Source: Streptomyces sp. PCS3-D2 (GTDB lineage: Bacteria > Actinomycetota > Actinomycetes > Streptomycetales > Streptomycetaceae). From it: a DNA stretch of 64,000 bases. Location: the NCBI RefSeq assembly GCF_000612545.2, contig NZ_CP097800.1, positions 6,292,501 to 6,356,500 of the forward strand, in the 5' to 3' direction. The notes below the pieces were generated by a model. The model was not told the DNA's origin, ran no database searches, and saw only the letters and a program-made list of their open reading frames with translations. Numbering within the stretch: the stretch's first letter is position 1; the number at the start of each line of letters is the position of its first letter. A program made the position numbers and the translations under genes. Shown here piece by piece: positions 48,775 through 57,362 of this stretch.

Positions 48775-51180
48775 ATGACCACAGTGACGGGGGACGCCCC
48801 GGCCGGCCGGGGTGGAGTGCTCGGGCAGCCGCTGGACAGCCGCGAGGATCCGCAGCTACTGCGCGGCGAAGCCACGTACGTCGCGGACATCGACCTGCCG
48901 GGCACCGCGCACATGGCCATCCTGGGCAGTCCGGTGGCGCACGCGAAGATCCTCTCCATCGAGACCAAGGCGGCCGAGCAGCTGCCCGGCGTGCTGAAGG
49001 TGGCCACCGCGGCCGACTTCACCGACGTCATGCCGCTGCCCTGCATCTGGATCCCCGGCGGGGTCGAGAGCCACTTCCCGCCGCACCCCTACGGACTCCC
49101 CGGCGCCCGCCCGGTCCTGACCGGCGACACCGTCCGCCACGTGGGAGATCCCGTCGCCGTGGTCGTCGCCGAGACTCCGCGGCAGGCCGCCGCGGCGCTG
49201 GCCGCCATCCACGTCGAGTACGAGCCGCTGCCCGTCGTCACCCGTGCCGACGAGGCCCTGGCCGACGGCGCGCCCCAGCTCCACGAGGCCGTCCCGGGCA
49301 ACCTCAACGCCTACTGGACCTGCGGCGACAAGGACCGCACCGACGCGGCCATCGCCGCCGCCGAGGTCACCGTCGAACTCGACCTGGTCAACCAGCGCAC
49401 CATCAACAGTCCGATCGAGCCGCGCGGCGCGGTCGGCGACTACGACCCGGCCACCGGCGAGTACACCCTCTACGCCTCCACCCAGGGCCCGCACAACCAC
49501 CGCTTCCTGCTCGCCGCCCTGGTCCTCGGCATCCCCTTCAACAAACTCCGGGTGATCGCCCCGACCGTCGGCGGCAGCTTCGGCACCAAGGGGTACCTCT
49601 ACCCCGACATGCCCCTGGTGCTGCTGCTCTCCAAGGCGCTCGGCCGCCCCGTGAAATGGGTGGACACCCGCACCGGCCTGATGAGCTCCACCGTCCAGGG
49701 CCGCGACCACCGCCAGCACGTCACCCTCGCCGGCACCCGCGACGGCCGCATCACCGCCGTGCGCTGCACCAGCTACGCCAACCTCGGCGCGTACCCCTCG
49801 ACGATCGGCCCCGGCGTCGCCACCGCCCTGATGGGCCGTTCCATCAGCGGGATGTACGACATCGGCGCCGCCTTCTGCGAGGTGTACGCCGCCTTCACCA
49901 ACACCGTCTCCCTCGGCGCCCAGCGCGGCAGCGGACGCGCCGAGGCCGCCTTCCTCATGGAGCGGCTCGTCGACCGGTACGCCGACGAGATCGGCATGGA
50001 CCCGGCGGCGGTGCGGCGCAAGAACCTGGTGCCGGAGGAGAAGTTCCCGTACGACAACGGCCTCGGCTGGACCTACGACTCCGGGAACTACCGGCTCAAC
50101 TTCGACAAGGCCATCGAGCTGTCCGGATACGGCGACATGCCCGCCCGCAGGGCCGAGGCCCGTACCCGCGGCAAGCGCCTCGGCGTCGGCATCGCCACCT
50201 ACGTCGCGATCTGCGGCGTCGGCCCCTCCACGCGAATGTCGCAGGAGGGCATGCTCGGCGGCACCTGGGAGAGCGCCAACATCCGCATCCACCCCACCGG
50301 CGAGGTCACCGTCACCGTCGGTTCGGCCTCCACCGGCCAGAGCCACGGGACGATTTTCGCCCAGGTCGCCGCCGACGAGCTCGGCATCGACCCCGCGACC
50401 GTCCAGGTCCACGAGGGCGACACGCAGAAGGCCCCGTACGGCCAGGGCACCTACGGCTCCCGCTCCTACAGCATGGCCGCGCCCGCGGTGGTCCTCACCG
50501 CCCGCAAGCTCAAGGCCAAACTGGTCCGGGCCGGCGCCGTCTTCCTGGGCGTGCCCGAGGACAAGGTCGTATACGAGGGCGGCGCGATCCACGAGGAGGG
50601 CAACCCGGAGAACACCAAGACCTTCGCCGAACTCGCGATGGCCATGTGGTACGGCTGGGGCCTGCCCCCGGAGATCGAGCCGGCCCTGGACGAGACCACC
50701 CACTTCGACCCGCCGGACTTCAACTACCCCTTCGGCACGCACGTCGCCGTCGTCGAGATCGACGAACTGACCGGTGAGACCGAGGTGGTCGCCTACACCG
50801 CCGTCGACGACGCCGGCAACATCGGCAACCCGAAGATCGTCCAGGGGCAGATCGAGGGCAGCATCGTCCACGGTCTCGGCCAGGCCCTCATGGAAGCCGC
50901 CGAATACGACGAGAACGGCCGGCTGATCAGCTCGGACCTCGGCCACTACGCCCTCCCGCGCGCGGCCGACGCGCCGTTCTTCGCGCTCGACAAGACCGTC
51001 ACGCCCAGCCCGCACAACCCGCTCGGTGCCAAGGGCGCGGGGGAGATCGCCACCGTCCCGCCGGCGGCCGCCGTCGTCAACGCCGTCGTCGACGCCCTCC
51101 GCGACCTGGGCGTCCGCCACATCGACATGCCACTCACCCCCGAGAAGGTCTGGCGCCACCTGAGAGGGGAATCCCAGTGA
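48775..51180 (+). CDS. Molybdenum hydroxylase, large molybdopterin-cytosine-dinucleotide subunit
   Basis: The 801-residue subunit has the standard domain order: an N-terminal Ald_Xan_dh domain (LDSREDPQLLRGEATYVADI) and Mo-cofactor domains with VGGSFGTKGYLYPD and TGQSHGTIFAQVAADELG. The catalytic glutamate sits in GAKGAGEIATVPP. The active-site loop reads GAQRGSGRAEA rather than the AYxCSFR of true CO dehydrogenase. An aldehyde or N-heterocycle hydroxylase is therefore more likely than CO oxidation. ATG 48775 lies 5 nt after the iron-sulfur gene; its stop overlaps the FAD subunit by 4 nt. Confidence 0.94.
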   Translation: MTTVTGDAPAGRGGVLGQPLDSREDPQLLRGEATYVADIDLPGTAHMAILGSPVAHAKILSIETKAAEQLPGVLKVATAADFTDVMPLPCIWIPGGVESHFPPHPYGLPGARPVLTGDTVRHVGDPVAVVVAETPRQAAAALAAIHVEYEPLPVVTRADEALADGAPQLHEAVPGNLNAYWTCGDKDRTDAAIAAAEVTVELDLVNQRTINSPIEPRGAVGDYDPATGEYTLYASTQGPHNHRFLLAALVLGIPFNKLRVIAPTVGGSFGTKGYLYPDMPLVLLLSKALGRPVKWVDTRTGLMSSTVQGRDHRQHVTLAGTRDGRITAVRCTSYANLGAYPSTIGPGVATALMGRSISGMYDIGAAFCEVYAAFTNTVSLGAQRGSGRAEAAFLMERLVDRYADEIGMDPAAVRRKNLVPEEKFPYDNGLGWTYDSGNYRLNFDKAIELSGYGDMPARRAEARTRGKRLGVGIATYVAICGVGPSTRMSQEGMLGGTWESANIRIHPTGEVTVTVGSASTGQSHGTIFAQVAADELGIDPATVQVHEGDTQKAPYGQGTYGSRSYSMAAPAVVLTARKLKAKLVRAGAVFLGVPEDKVVYEGGAIHEEGNPENTKTFAELAMAMWYGWGLPPEIEPALDETTHFDPPDFNYPFGTHVAVVEIDELTGETEVVAYTAVDDAGNIGNPKIVQGQIEGSIVHGLGQALMEAAEYDENGRLISSDLGHYALPRAADAPFFALDKTVTPSPHNPLGAKGAGEIATVPPAAAVVNAVVDALRDLGVRHIDMPLTPEKVWRHLRGESQ

Positions 51181-52007
51181 TCCTCACCGAGTTCGACTAC
51201 GCCCGCCCCAACGGCCTCGACGAGGCACTGGCCCTGCTGTCCGACGCCCGGGGCGCCCGGGTCCTGGCCGGCGGCCAGAGCCTGCTGCCCGACCTGCGCG
51301 CCGGAGCCGACAGCGCCCGCCTGCTCGTCGACATCCGGCAGCTGGCCGAGCTGCGCGGCACCGCCCGCACCTCCGACGGACGGCAGCTGCGCATCGGGGC
51401 CCTCACCACGCTCGCCGACCTCGCCGCCGATGCGCTGGTCCTCGCCGAAGCACCGGAACTGGCCGCCGCGGCCCGTTCCAACGGCGACCCCCAGGTCCGC
51501 AACCTCGGCACCGTCGGCGGCAACCTCGTCGCCGCCGGGCGGTCCACCGACCTGCCGGTCGCCGCCATCGCCGCCGACGCCGTCGTCGAACTGGCCGGCC
51601 CCGGCGGGCGCACCACCGTCCCGGCCGAGGAATTCGCCGCCGGTACCGCGCCCGCCGGCCAGATCCTCACCGCACTGCTGGTGCCCGCAGCCGGCCCGGC
51701 CGCCGCCTTCGAGAAGTCCGCCGACCGGGCCACCCGCTACCCGGTCTGCGCCACGGCCGCACGGATCACCCCCGACGGGCCCCGCATCGCCGTCACCGCG
51801 GCCACCCCCCGGCCCCAGCGCCTGCGCGGGGTCGAAGACCGGCTGCGCGGGGGCCCGTACAGCACCGAAGCCGTCCTCGCCGCCTTCCGCGCCGAACCCC
51901 GGGAGCTGTTCGTCCCCGGGCGCGGCACCTCGGCCGAATACCTCGGCCACCTCGCGGGGGTCCTCACCGCCCGCGCGCTGCAGAGGGCCGAGCGGGCCCG
52001 CACCTGA
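51177..52007 (+). CDS. Molybdenum hydroxylase, FAD subunit
   Basis: The 276-residue subunit has the two FAD motifs of the CoxM type: AGGQSLLPDLRAG near residue 32 and TVGGNLVAAGRSTD near 115. It passes electrons from the iron-sulfur clusters to the final acceptor. The GTG start overlaps the large-subunit stop. Together with the two preceding genes it completes an alpha-beta-gamma enzyme; the chaperone XdhC is found 5 kb downstream. Confidence 0.93.
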   Translation: MILTEFDYARPNGLDEALALLSDARGARVLAGGQSLLPDLRAGADSARLLVDIRQLAELRGTARTSDGRQLRIGALTTLADLAADALVLAEAPELAAAARSNGDPQVRNLGTVGGNLVAAGRSTDLPVAAIAADAVVELAGPGGRTTVPAEEFAAGTAPAGQILTALLVPAAGPAAAFEKSADRATRYPVCATAARITPDGPRIAVTAATPRPQRLRGVEDRLRGGPYSTEAVLAAFRAEPRELFVPGRGTSAEYLGHLAGVLTARALQRAERART

Positions 52008-52059
52008 CCGGCCGACCACGGGGCCCGCCGGGCCCGACACGGGGGAGTTGAGTGAAGCA

Positions 52060-53316
52060 GTGGCCGATCCGTCCGAAACGACCACGGGGGCAACCGTGCA
52101 CCCAGCCGCCCACGCGGCCGGCACGCCCAGAGGCTCCGGCTTCTGGGTGGTGGGTGCCGTCCTCGTCCTGCTGATGCTCTCCTCCTCCGTACCCTCCGCC
52201 CTCTACGTGCTCTACCAGCAGAAGTGGGACCTGTCCTCCGGCACGATCACGGTCGTCTTCGCCCTGTACGCCGTCACCGTGCTGACCGGGCTGCTGCTCT
52301 TCGGGTCCCTCTCCGACACCCTGGGCCGGCGCCCCGTCCTCGCCGCCGGGCTGGTCCTGGCGATCGTCTCGATGGCCTGCTTCGCCGGGGCACAAGGGCT
52401 CGGGCTGCTCCTGGTGGCCCGCGCCGTGCAGGGGCTCGCCGTGGGACTGGCCACCGGCGCGATGGGCGCGGCCCTGCTGGAACTCAGCCCGGTTGCGCGG
52501 CCCGCCCTCGGCGCCCAGGTCAACAGTGCCGGCCCGACCGTGGGCATCGGGCTCGGCGGGATCGGTGCCGGACTGCTCGTCCAGTACGCGCCCGCACCGA
52601 CCGTCCTGAGCTACCTGCTGCTCATCGGGGCCTTCGCCGTGACCCTGGTGGGGGTCGTCCGCATGCGAGAGAGCGCTCCCGGCGCCGGCGGCCGACTGCG
52701 GGTGGTCCCGCACCGGATCCACGTACCGGCCGGCGCTCGGGGCCGCTTCCTGGTCCTCGTGCTGACCATCGTCGCCGTCTGGTCCGTGGGCGGCTTCTAC
52801 CTCTCCCTCGGCCCGCACCTGGCCCTGTCCCTGCTCCGGTCCACGAACTACCTCGTCGGCGGGGCCACCGTCGCACTGCTCGCCGGCGCCGCCACCGCCG
52901 CCCAGCTCCTGCTCGGCCGCACCGCGGCGCTGCGCACCGCCGTGCTCGGGCTGCTCGGCCTGCTCACCGGTCTCGCGCTCGTGCTGCTTGCACTGGGCCT
53001 GGGCTCGGCTCCCCTGTTCCTGGCGGCCACGGCCGTCCTCGGCAGCGGCTGGGGAGCCGCCTTCCTCGGCGCCTTCCGGGCGCTGAGCGGGCTGGCCGAT
53101 CCGGCCCACCGCGGCGAACTGACCGCCGCCGTATACGTCTTCGCGTACCTCGCGATGAGCGTGCCGGCCGTGCTCGCCGGGATGCTCACCAACATCCACG
53201 GGCTGCACCGCACCTCGGTCGGTTTCATGGCCGCCGTCGCCGCGGTGTGCGCGGTGGCCCTGCTGGCCACCCTGCGCCTGGCCGCCCGCACCAAGGCCGA
53301 GGGGAGCACGGCATGA
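52060..53316 (+). CDS. MFS transporter
   Basis: About 418 residues with roughly twelve hydrophobic segments. The A-motif variant GSLSDTLGRRPVL after helix 2 and the central AVQGLAVGLATGAMG identify a major facilitator. It probably exports or imports the island's metabolite. The start is uncertain: GTG 52060 follows GGGGGAG by 12 nt, while GTG 52096 has GGGGG five nt upstream and would remove 12 residues. The stop overlaps the kinase gene by 4 nt. Confidence 0.88.
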   Translation: MADPSETTTGATVHPAAHAAGTPRGSGFWVVGAVLVLLMLSSSVPSALYVLYQQKWDLSSGTITVVFALYAVTVLTGLLLFGSLSDTLGRRPVLAAGLVLAIVSMACFAGAQGLGLLLVARAVQGLAVGLATGAMGAALLELSPVARPALGAQVNSAGPTVGIGLGGIGAGLLVQYAPAPTVLSYLLLIGAFAVTLVGVVRMRESAPGAGGRLRVVPHRIHVPAGARGRFLVLVLTIVAVWSVGGFYLSLGPHLALSLLRSTNYLVGGATVALLAGAATAAQLLLGRTAALRTAVLGLLGLLTGLALVLLALGLGSAPLFLAATAVLGSGWGAAFLGAFRALSGLADPAHRGELTAAVYVFAYLAMSVPAVLAGMLTNIHGLHRTSVGFMAAVAAVCAVALLATLRLAARTKAEGSTA

Positions 53317-54896
53317 GCACACCGGACCCGACCGCACCGCACATGAGCACACCGCACATGACCGCATCGCGCATGACCGCACCGGAGCTGCGCTCCGCCC
53401 TGCGCGGACTCGAAATCTTCGCGGGGATCACCGAGGACCAGCTGGACTGGCTGGTGTCGGTGTCCCGGCCGCAGCTCCTCGCCGACGGGGAGGTGCTCTT
53501 CCGGGACGGCGAGGAGGCCACCGGCTTCCACGTGCTGCTCTCGGGCGGGCTCGTCGTCACCAAGGTCGTCGACGGCCGGGAGGAGGTGCTCACCCGGCAT
53601 TCCACCGAGGAGGAGAGCGCCGCGGCCGAGGACCACGACGGCAAACCCCCGGCAGCCCACCGGTTCACCGGCGAGCTGCCGCTGCTGACGGACGGCGCGT
53701 ATGTGGCGACCGCCGCCGCGAGCGGGCCGGCGACCACGGTGGTGGCGTACCCCAAGGCGGTCTTCTTCGAGATGCTTACGCGCTGCCACGGGGTGGCCGC
53801 CGTACTGATCCCCGTGCTGGCCTGGCGCATCAAGTCCTCCGAGGTGCAGGCCCGCAAACGGGCCACCGTGGAGGCGCTCGGCACCCTCGCCGCCGGGCTC
53901 GCGCACGAGCTGAACAACCCGGCGGCCGCCGTGGCCCGGGCCGCGCAGGAACTGGCCCCGGCCCTGGACCGGCTCACCCGGACCGCGCAGGACTGGGGTG
54001 CGGCCGCCACCGCCGCCGAACGTTCGGTCCTCGACCGGCTCACCGCGGAACTGGACGGACTGCCGCCACCGGTCACCACCGATCCGCTGGCCCAGGCCGA
54101 CGCCGAGGAGGAGATCGCCGACTGGGCCGACGAGGCCGGAGCCGAACGCCCCGGCCTGCTGGGATCGGGCGTCTCCGATCTGGGACGGGAACTGGGCTGG
54201 CTCCTGGAGCGGATCGAGGGGGTCGGCAAGGAGGCGCTGCCCCGCGCCCTCGACCACCTGGCGGCGCTGCTGGAGATCCGGTCGCTCGCAGCCGAGCTGC
54301 GGGCCGCAGGCCCCAGGATCTCCCAACTTGTTTCCGCCACCCGGGATTACGCCAATCTCGACCGGGCGCCCGAACAGCGCTTCTCGGTGACCGAGGGGCT
54401 GGAGAACACGCTGGTGGTGCTGCGTGCCAAGCTCGACGGCATCAGCATCGTGCGTGCGTACGATCCAGATCTTCCCGAACTGACGGGCTATCCCAGTGAG
54501 TTGAACCAGGTGTGGACCAACCTGGTCGACAACGCCGTCGAGGCCATGGAAGGTGCCGGCGTGCTGACGCTGAGCGCCCGGTCCGAGGGCGTCTGCATGG
54601 TCGTGGAGGTTGCCGACACCGGGCGGGGCATTCCCGAGGAGTCCCTGCCGCGGATCTTCGAGCCCTTCTACACGACCAAGGATGTGGGCAAGGGCACGGG
54701 CCTGGGGCTGCACCTCAGCTATCGCATCGTGACTCAGCGCCACCGCGGGTCGCTCACCGCCCGCTCGCGTCCCGGCGAGACCCGGATGGTCGTGCGGCTG
54801 CCCTTCGCGGGCAGCGCACAATCCTGCGTCTCACCTGCACAGAAACCCGATACCGCAGTGGAAACCGCACCTACCGAAGGCACCTCTCCCCAGTGA
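53313..54896 (+). CDS. Cyclic-nucleotide-domain sensor histidine kinase
   Basis: The 527-residue kinase has a repetitive N-terminal tail (about 1-24), a cNMP-binding-like domain (about 30-160: IFAGITEDQLDWLV, GFHVLLSGGLVV), a dimerisation helix with His198 in GLAHELNNPAA, and a C-terminal ATPase with NLVDNAVEAMEG, DTGRGIP and GKGTGLGL. No membrane helix is seen, so it is cytosolic. No response regulator is adjacent; the only kinase-less receiver nearby is the fusion at 29207-30934. ATG 53313 overlaps the MFS stop and has GAGGGGAG upstream. In-frame ATGs at 53343, 53358 and 53373 are alternatives. Confidence 0.9.
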   Translation: MSTPDPTAPHMSTPHMTASRMTAPELRSALRGLEIFAGITEDQLDWLVSVSRPQLLADGEVLFRDGEEATGFHVLLSGGLVVTKVVDGREEVLTRHSTEEESAAAEDHDGKPPAAHRFTGELPLLTDGAYVATAAASGPATTVVAYPKAVFFEMLTRCHGVAAVLIPVLAWRIKSSEVQARKRATVEALGTLAAGLAHELNNPAAAVARAAQELAPALDRLTRTAQDWGAAATAAERSVLDRLTAELDGLPPPVTTDPLAQADAEEEIADWADEAGAERPGLLGSGVSDLGRELGWLLERIEGVGKEALPRALDHLAALLEIRSLAAELRAAGPRISQLVSATRDYANLDRAPEQRFSVTEGLENTLVVLRAKLDGISIVRAYDPDLPELTGYPSELNQVWTNLVDNAVEAMEGAGVLTLSARSEGVCMVVEVADTGRGIPEESLPRIFEPFYTTKDVGKGTGLGLHLSYRIVTQRHRGSLTARSRPGETRMVVRLPFAGSAQSCVSPAQKPDTAVETAPTEGTSPQ

Positions 54897-54908
54897 AACG
54901 GAGTCGAC

Positions 54909-55250
54909 ATGGCCACGTACGACATCTCCACACTGCACCCGGTGTTCGTCCGCCAGATGGAGGCGCTGGCCGCCTTGGACATCGAGGCGGTGATGAAGAA
55001 CTACACCGACGACGCCGTGCTGTTGCGGTTCGAGGGCGTCTCGGTGGGCATCGAAGCGGTGCGTGAGACCTTCACCGGCTACCTCAGCGTGAAGCCGACG
55101 CTGGTGGAACTTCAGGAGTACGTCGAGACCGAGGACACCATCTTCTATCGGGCGATCATGAACCTGAACGGCGAACCGGAGCACGCATTCGGGACACTCG
55201 TGGTCCGCGATGGCCGAATCTGGCGCCAGACCGCCGGATTCGGCAGCTGA
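54909..55250 (+). CDS. SnoaL-like/NTF2-fold protein 4
   Basis: The 113-residue protein has the NTF2-like opening FVRQMEALAALDIEAVMKNYTDDA and a core with VSVGIEAVRETFTGYLS. It starts 12 nt after the kinase with GGAG upstream, so it is likely on the island transcript. It is separated by 20 kb from the other three NTF2-fold genes. Confidence 0.85.
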   Translation: MATYDISTLHPVFVRQMEALAALDIEAVMKNYTDDAVLLRFEGVSVGIEAVRETFTGYLSVKPTLVELQEYVETEDTIFYRAIMNLNGEPEHAFGTLVVRDGRIWRQTAGFGS

Positions 55251-55352
55251 GGCCGGAAATCTGGGTAGCGTGTGCGGGGAGAGCGGGTGAACGCGCTCTC
55301 CCCGTATGTGCGGACCGCGGTGCGCACGCCGGGAAACGGTAAAGGGGAGGTC

Positions 55353-55997
55353 ATGGAAAATGAGACCGGGCGGGTCGAGGCATTCAGTGACGGCGTATTC
55401 GCCATCATCATTACGATCCTCGTCCTGGAATTAAAGGTTCCGGAAGAAACCGGTTCGGACTTCTGGCACGGGGTCCGTGAACAGTGGCCCCATTACGCCG
55501 CCTATGTGGTGAGCTTCCTCATCATCGGTGTGATGTGGGTGAACCACCACACCATCTTCAGTCACCTCAAGCGGGTCGACCGTCCGCTGTTGTTCCTGAA
55601 TCTCATGGTGCTGATGGTGGTATCGGTGATCCCGTACACCACCAACGTGCTCGCCGAGCACCTCACCGAGGGCAGTGACGCGAACCCGGCCGCGGTCCTC
55701 TACAGTCTCGTCACCGTGGCCTACGCCTTGGCGTTCCTGCTGTTCTGGTGGTACGTCACCCGGGTCGGGCACCTCTTCCACGAGCAGGTGGACAGGGACG
55801 GGGCGCGGGCCACCAGGGTGCGTTTCGGCCTCGGTGCCATCGCCTATCCGTGCACGGTCGTCCTGGCCTTCTTCTCGGCACCGCTCACGCTTGTCGCACA
55901 CTTCCTGATCGCGATCTACTATGCGGCGAACCAGATCCCCATCCCCCTCGTGGTAGAGGAAGAGCGGCTCGAATCTGCCAGCGACCTCAGGAAGTAG
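55353..55997 (+). CDS. TMEM175-type potassium channel-like membrane protein, with TTA codon
   Basis: The 214-residue protein has about six membrane helices and the family signature R7-x-x-x-F11-S-D13-GVFAIIIT in the first helix, as in bacterial TMEM175 (DUF1211) channels. The tail after ~200 is charged. A very strong ribosome site AAAGGGGAGG precedes ATG 55353. Codon 27 is TTA (55431-55433), so translation should need the bldA tRNA. Codon choice in the first 30 codons (ATT, GAA, TTA) is less GC-rich than its neighbours, a possible sign of transfer. Confidence 0.93.
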   Translation: MENETGRVEAFSDGVFAIIITILVLELKVPEETGSDFWHGVREQWPHYAAYVVSFLIIGVMWVNHHTIFSHLKRVDRPLLFLNLMVLMVVSVIPYTTNVLAEHLTEGSDANPAAVLYSLVTVAYALAFLLFWWYVTRVGHLFHEQVDRDGARATRVRFGLGAIAYPCTVVLAFFSAPLTLVAHFLIAIYYAANQIPIPLVVEEERLESASDLRK

Positions 55998-56015
55998 CCG
56001 CAGGGGCCTACGGCC

Positions 56016-56039
56016 GTTCTTCGCGGTCAAGTAGGGTAT
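56016..56039 (+). promoter_or_regulatory. Stress-sigma-like promoter of the transposase-derived gene
   Basis: GTTC (56016-56019) and GGGTAT (56034-56039) are 14 nt apart, close to the sigma-B/sigma-F type consensus GTTT-N14-16-GGGTAT. The predicted transcript would start near 56046, about 24 nt before the ATG, leaving room for the GGGGGAGG ribosome site. Confidence 0.55.
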
Positions 56040-56069
56040 TGGATCTAGCTGGTCGCGGGGGAGGCCCAG

Positions 56070-57362
56070 ATGGCTCGCGCAGTCCTGCCGGAGGATTCCG
56101 TCAAGGAAATCTCCGAATTGATCGATGTCATGATCTCTCTTCTCTTTGAGTCCTTACCCCGGCGGGACCAGCGAAACTGGGCCCGCGTTTATCTGAACGG
56201 CCTCGTGCGGACCAACGGGAAGAAAACAATCCGTAACATCGCCGGAACGGGGGCGAGTTCGGTCGAGCAGAGCCTCCAGCAGTTCATCAGCAAGTCCCCC
56301 TGGGACTGGACGCCCGTCCGGCGCTCCCTCGCCCAGCACCTCGAACGCACTGCGCAGCGCCCCCTGGCCTGGGTGCTCCAACCCATGGTCATAGAGAAGG
56401 CCGGGGACCGCTCGGTCGGTGTCGGCCGGCAGTTCGTCCCCCAGCTCGGCCGCACCGCCAACTGCCAGCAGGCCAGCGGGATCTGGCTCGCCTCCAGCGA
56501 AGCCAGCTTCCCGGTCGAATGGACCCTCACCCTCCCCGGACCCTGGACCAGCGAACTCATGCGCCGCCGGCGGGCCGGCATCCCGGACACCGCCCGCTCC
56601 CTCACCCCCGCCCAGGACGCGGTACACGCCGTCCAGCGGATGGCCGCCACCTGGCAACTCCAGCGCCGGCCCGTGGTGATGGAGGTCGCCAACTGCGATC
56701 TGCCGCGGAGCGTCGACTCCTTCGCCCTCCAGGACATCCCCTTCGTCTTCAAGGTCGACGGCTCGCTGCCCGTCTCCTTCGGCGGTGCGGGCCGGCACAA
56801 ACCCGGCCCGTACACCGCACCCGCACGCGAACTCATCGACTCCCTGCGCTCTCAGCGCCGCGTCGTGGAGTGGACCCGGCACGGCCGGTCCGAGGGAGCG
56901 GTGACCCTGCTGACCTCGGCCCCGATCGTCGCCACCCCGTGCGAGGACCGTCCCGCGCCCTCCCCGCCCACCCCGCTGCTGCTGGTCGGGGCCTGGACCG
57001 AAGCGGGCCTGCTCCCCTCCGAGTTCTGGATCACCAACATCGGGGACCGGCCGCTCGCCCAGCTCTTCCTGCTCGCCAAACTGACCGACCGGGTCTCCCT
57101 GGACTTCACCGAGACCTGCGAACCGGTCGGCATCCGCGACTTCGAAGGCCGCTCCTTCCGCGGCTGGCACCACCACGCCACCCTGGCGAGCGTCGCCCAC
57201 GCCGCGAAACTCCTCGGCGCACGCCCGCACGCCGACGACCGGTACCCCGGTCCCGCACGTCCCGCAGCCGCCACCCGGCCCCCCGCAGCACGCCCGGCCA
57301 CCCCGGACATGCTGCCCCCGCACCTGCCCGGACAGACCCCGCGCCGCGAGTACATCCGCTGA
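56070..57362 (+). CDS. Domesticated IS701-type transposase-like protein, with TTA codon
   Basis: The 430-residue protein keeps the IS701/DDE_5 framework: NGKKTIRNIA, SVEQSLQQFISKSPWDW, SVGVGRQF and NCQQASG, and near the end DFEGRSFRGWHHH. Catalytic aspartates are lost. Where active members read WVxDDTGF this reads WVLQPMVIE, giving Gln104; where they read VVADxxYG this reads VVMEVANC, giving Glu205. Only the final Glu is kept. No terminal inverted repeats or target duplications were seen. TTA is codon 29 (56154-56156). It has its own stress-type promoter and its stop overlaps xdhC by 1 nt. I infer a non-mobile regulatory or DNA-binding protein. Confidence 0.88.
   Translation: MARAVLPEDSVKEISELIDVMISLLFESLPRRDQRNWARVYLNGLVRTNGKKTIRNIAGTGASSVEQSLQQFISKSPWDWTPVRRSLAQHLERTAQRPLAWVLQPMVIEKAGDRSVGVGRQFVPQLGRTANCQQASGIWLASSEASFPVEWTLTLPGPWTSELMRRRRAGIPDTARSLTPAQDAVHAVQRMAATWQLQRRPVVMEVANCDLPRSVDSFALQDIPFVFKVDGSLPVSFGGAGRHKPGPYTAPARELIDSLRSQRRVVEWTRHGRSEGAVTLLTSAPIVATPCEDRPAPSPPTPLLLVGAWTEAGLLPSEFWITNIGDRPLAQLFLLAKLTDRVSLDFTETCEPVGIRDFEGRSFRGWHHHATLASVAHAAKLLGARPHADDRYPGPARPAAATRPPAARPATPDMLPPHLPGQTPRREYIR

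Noticed and set aside
48775-51180. True carbon monoxide dehydrogenase large subunit
   Set aside because: The active-site loop lacks the AYxCSFR motif diagnostic of CO oxidation; aldehyde/xanthine-type hydroxylase fits better.
31493-55250. Polyketide or nonribosomal peptide cluster, suggested by SnoaL-like genes
   Set aside because: No ketosynthase, acyltransferase, adenylation or carrier-protein domain is present.
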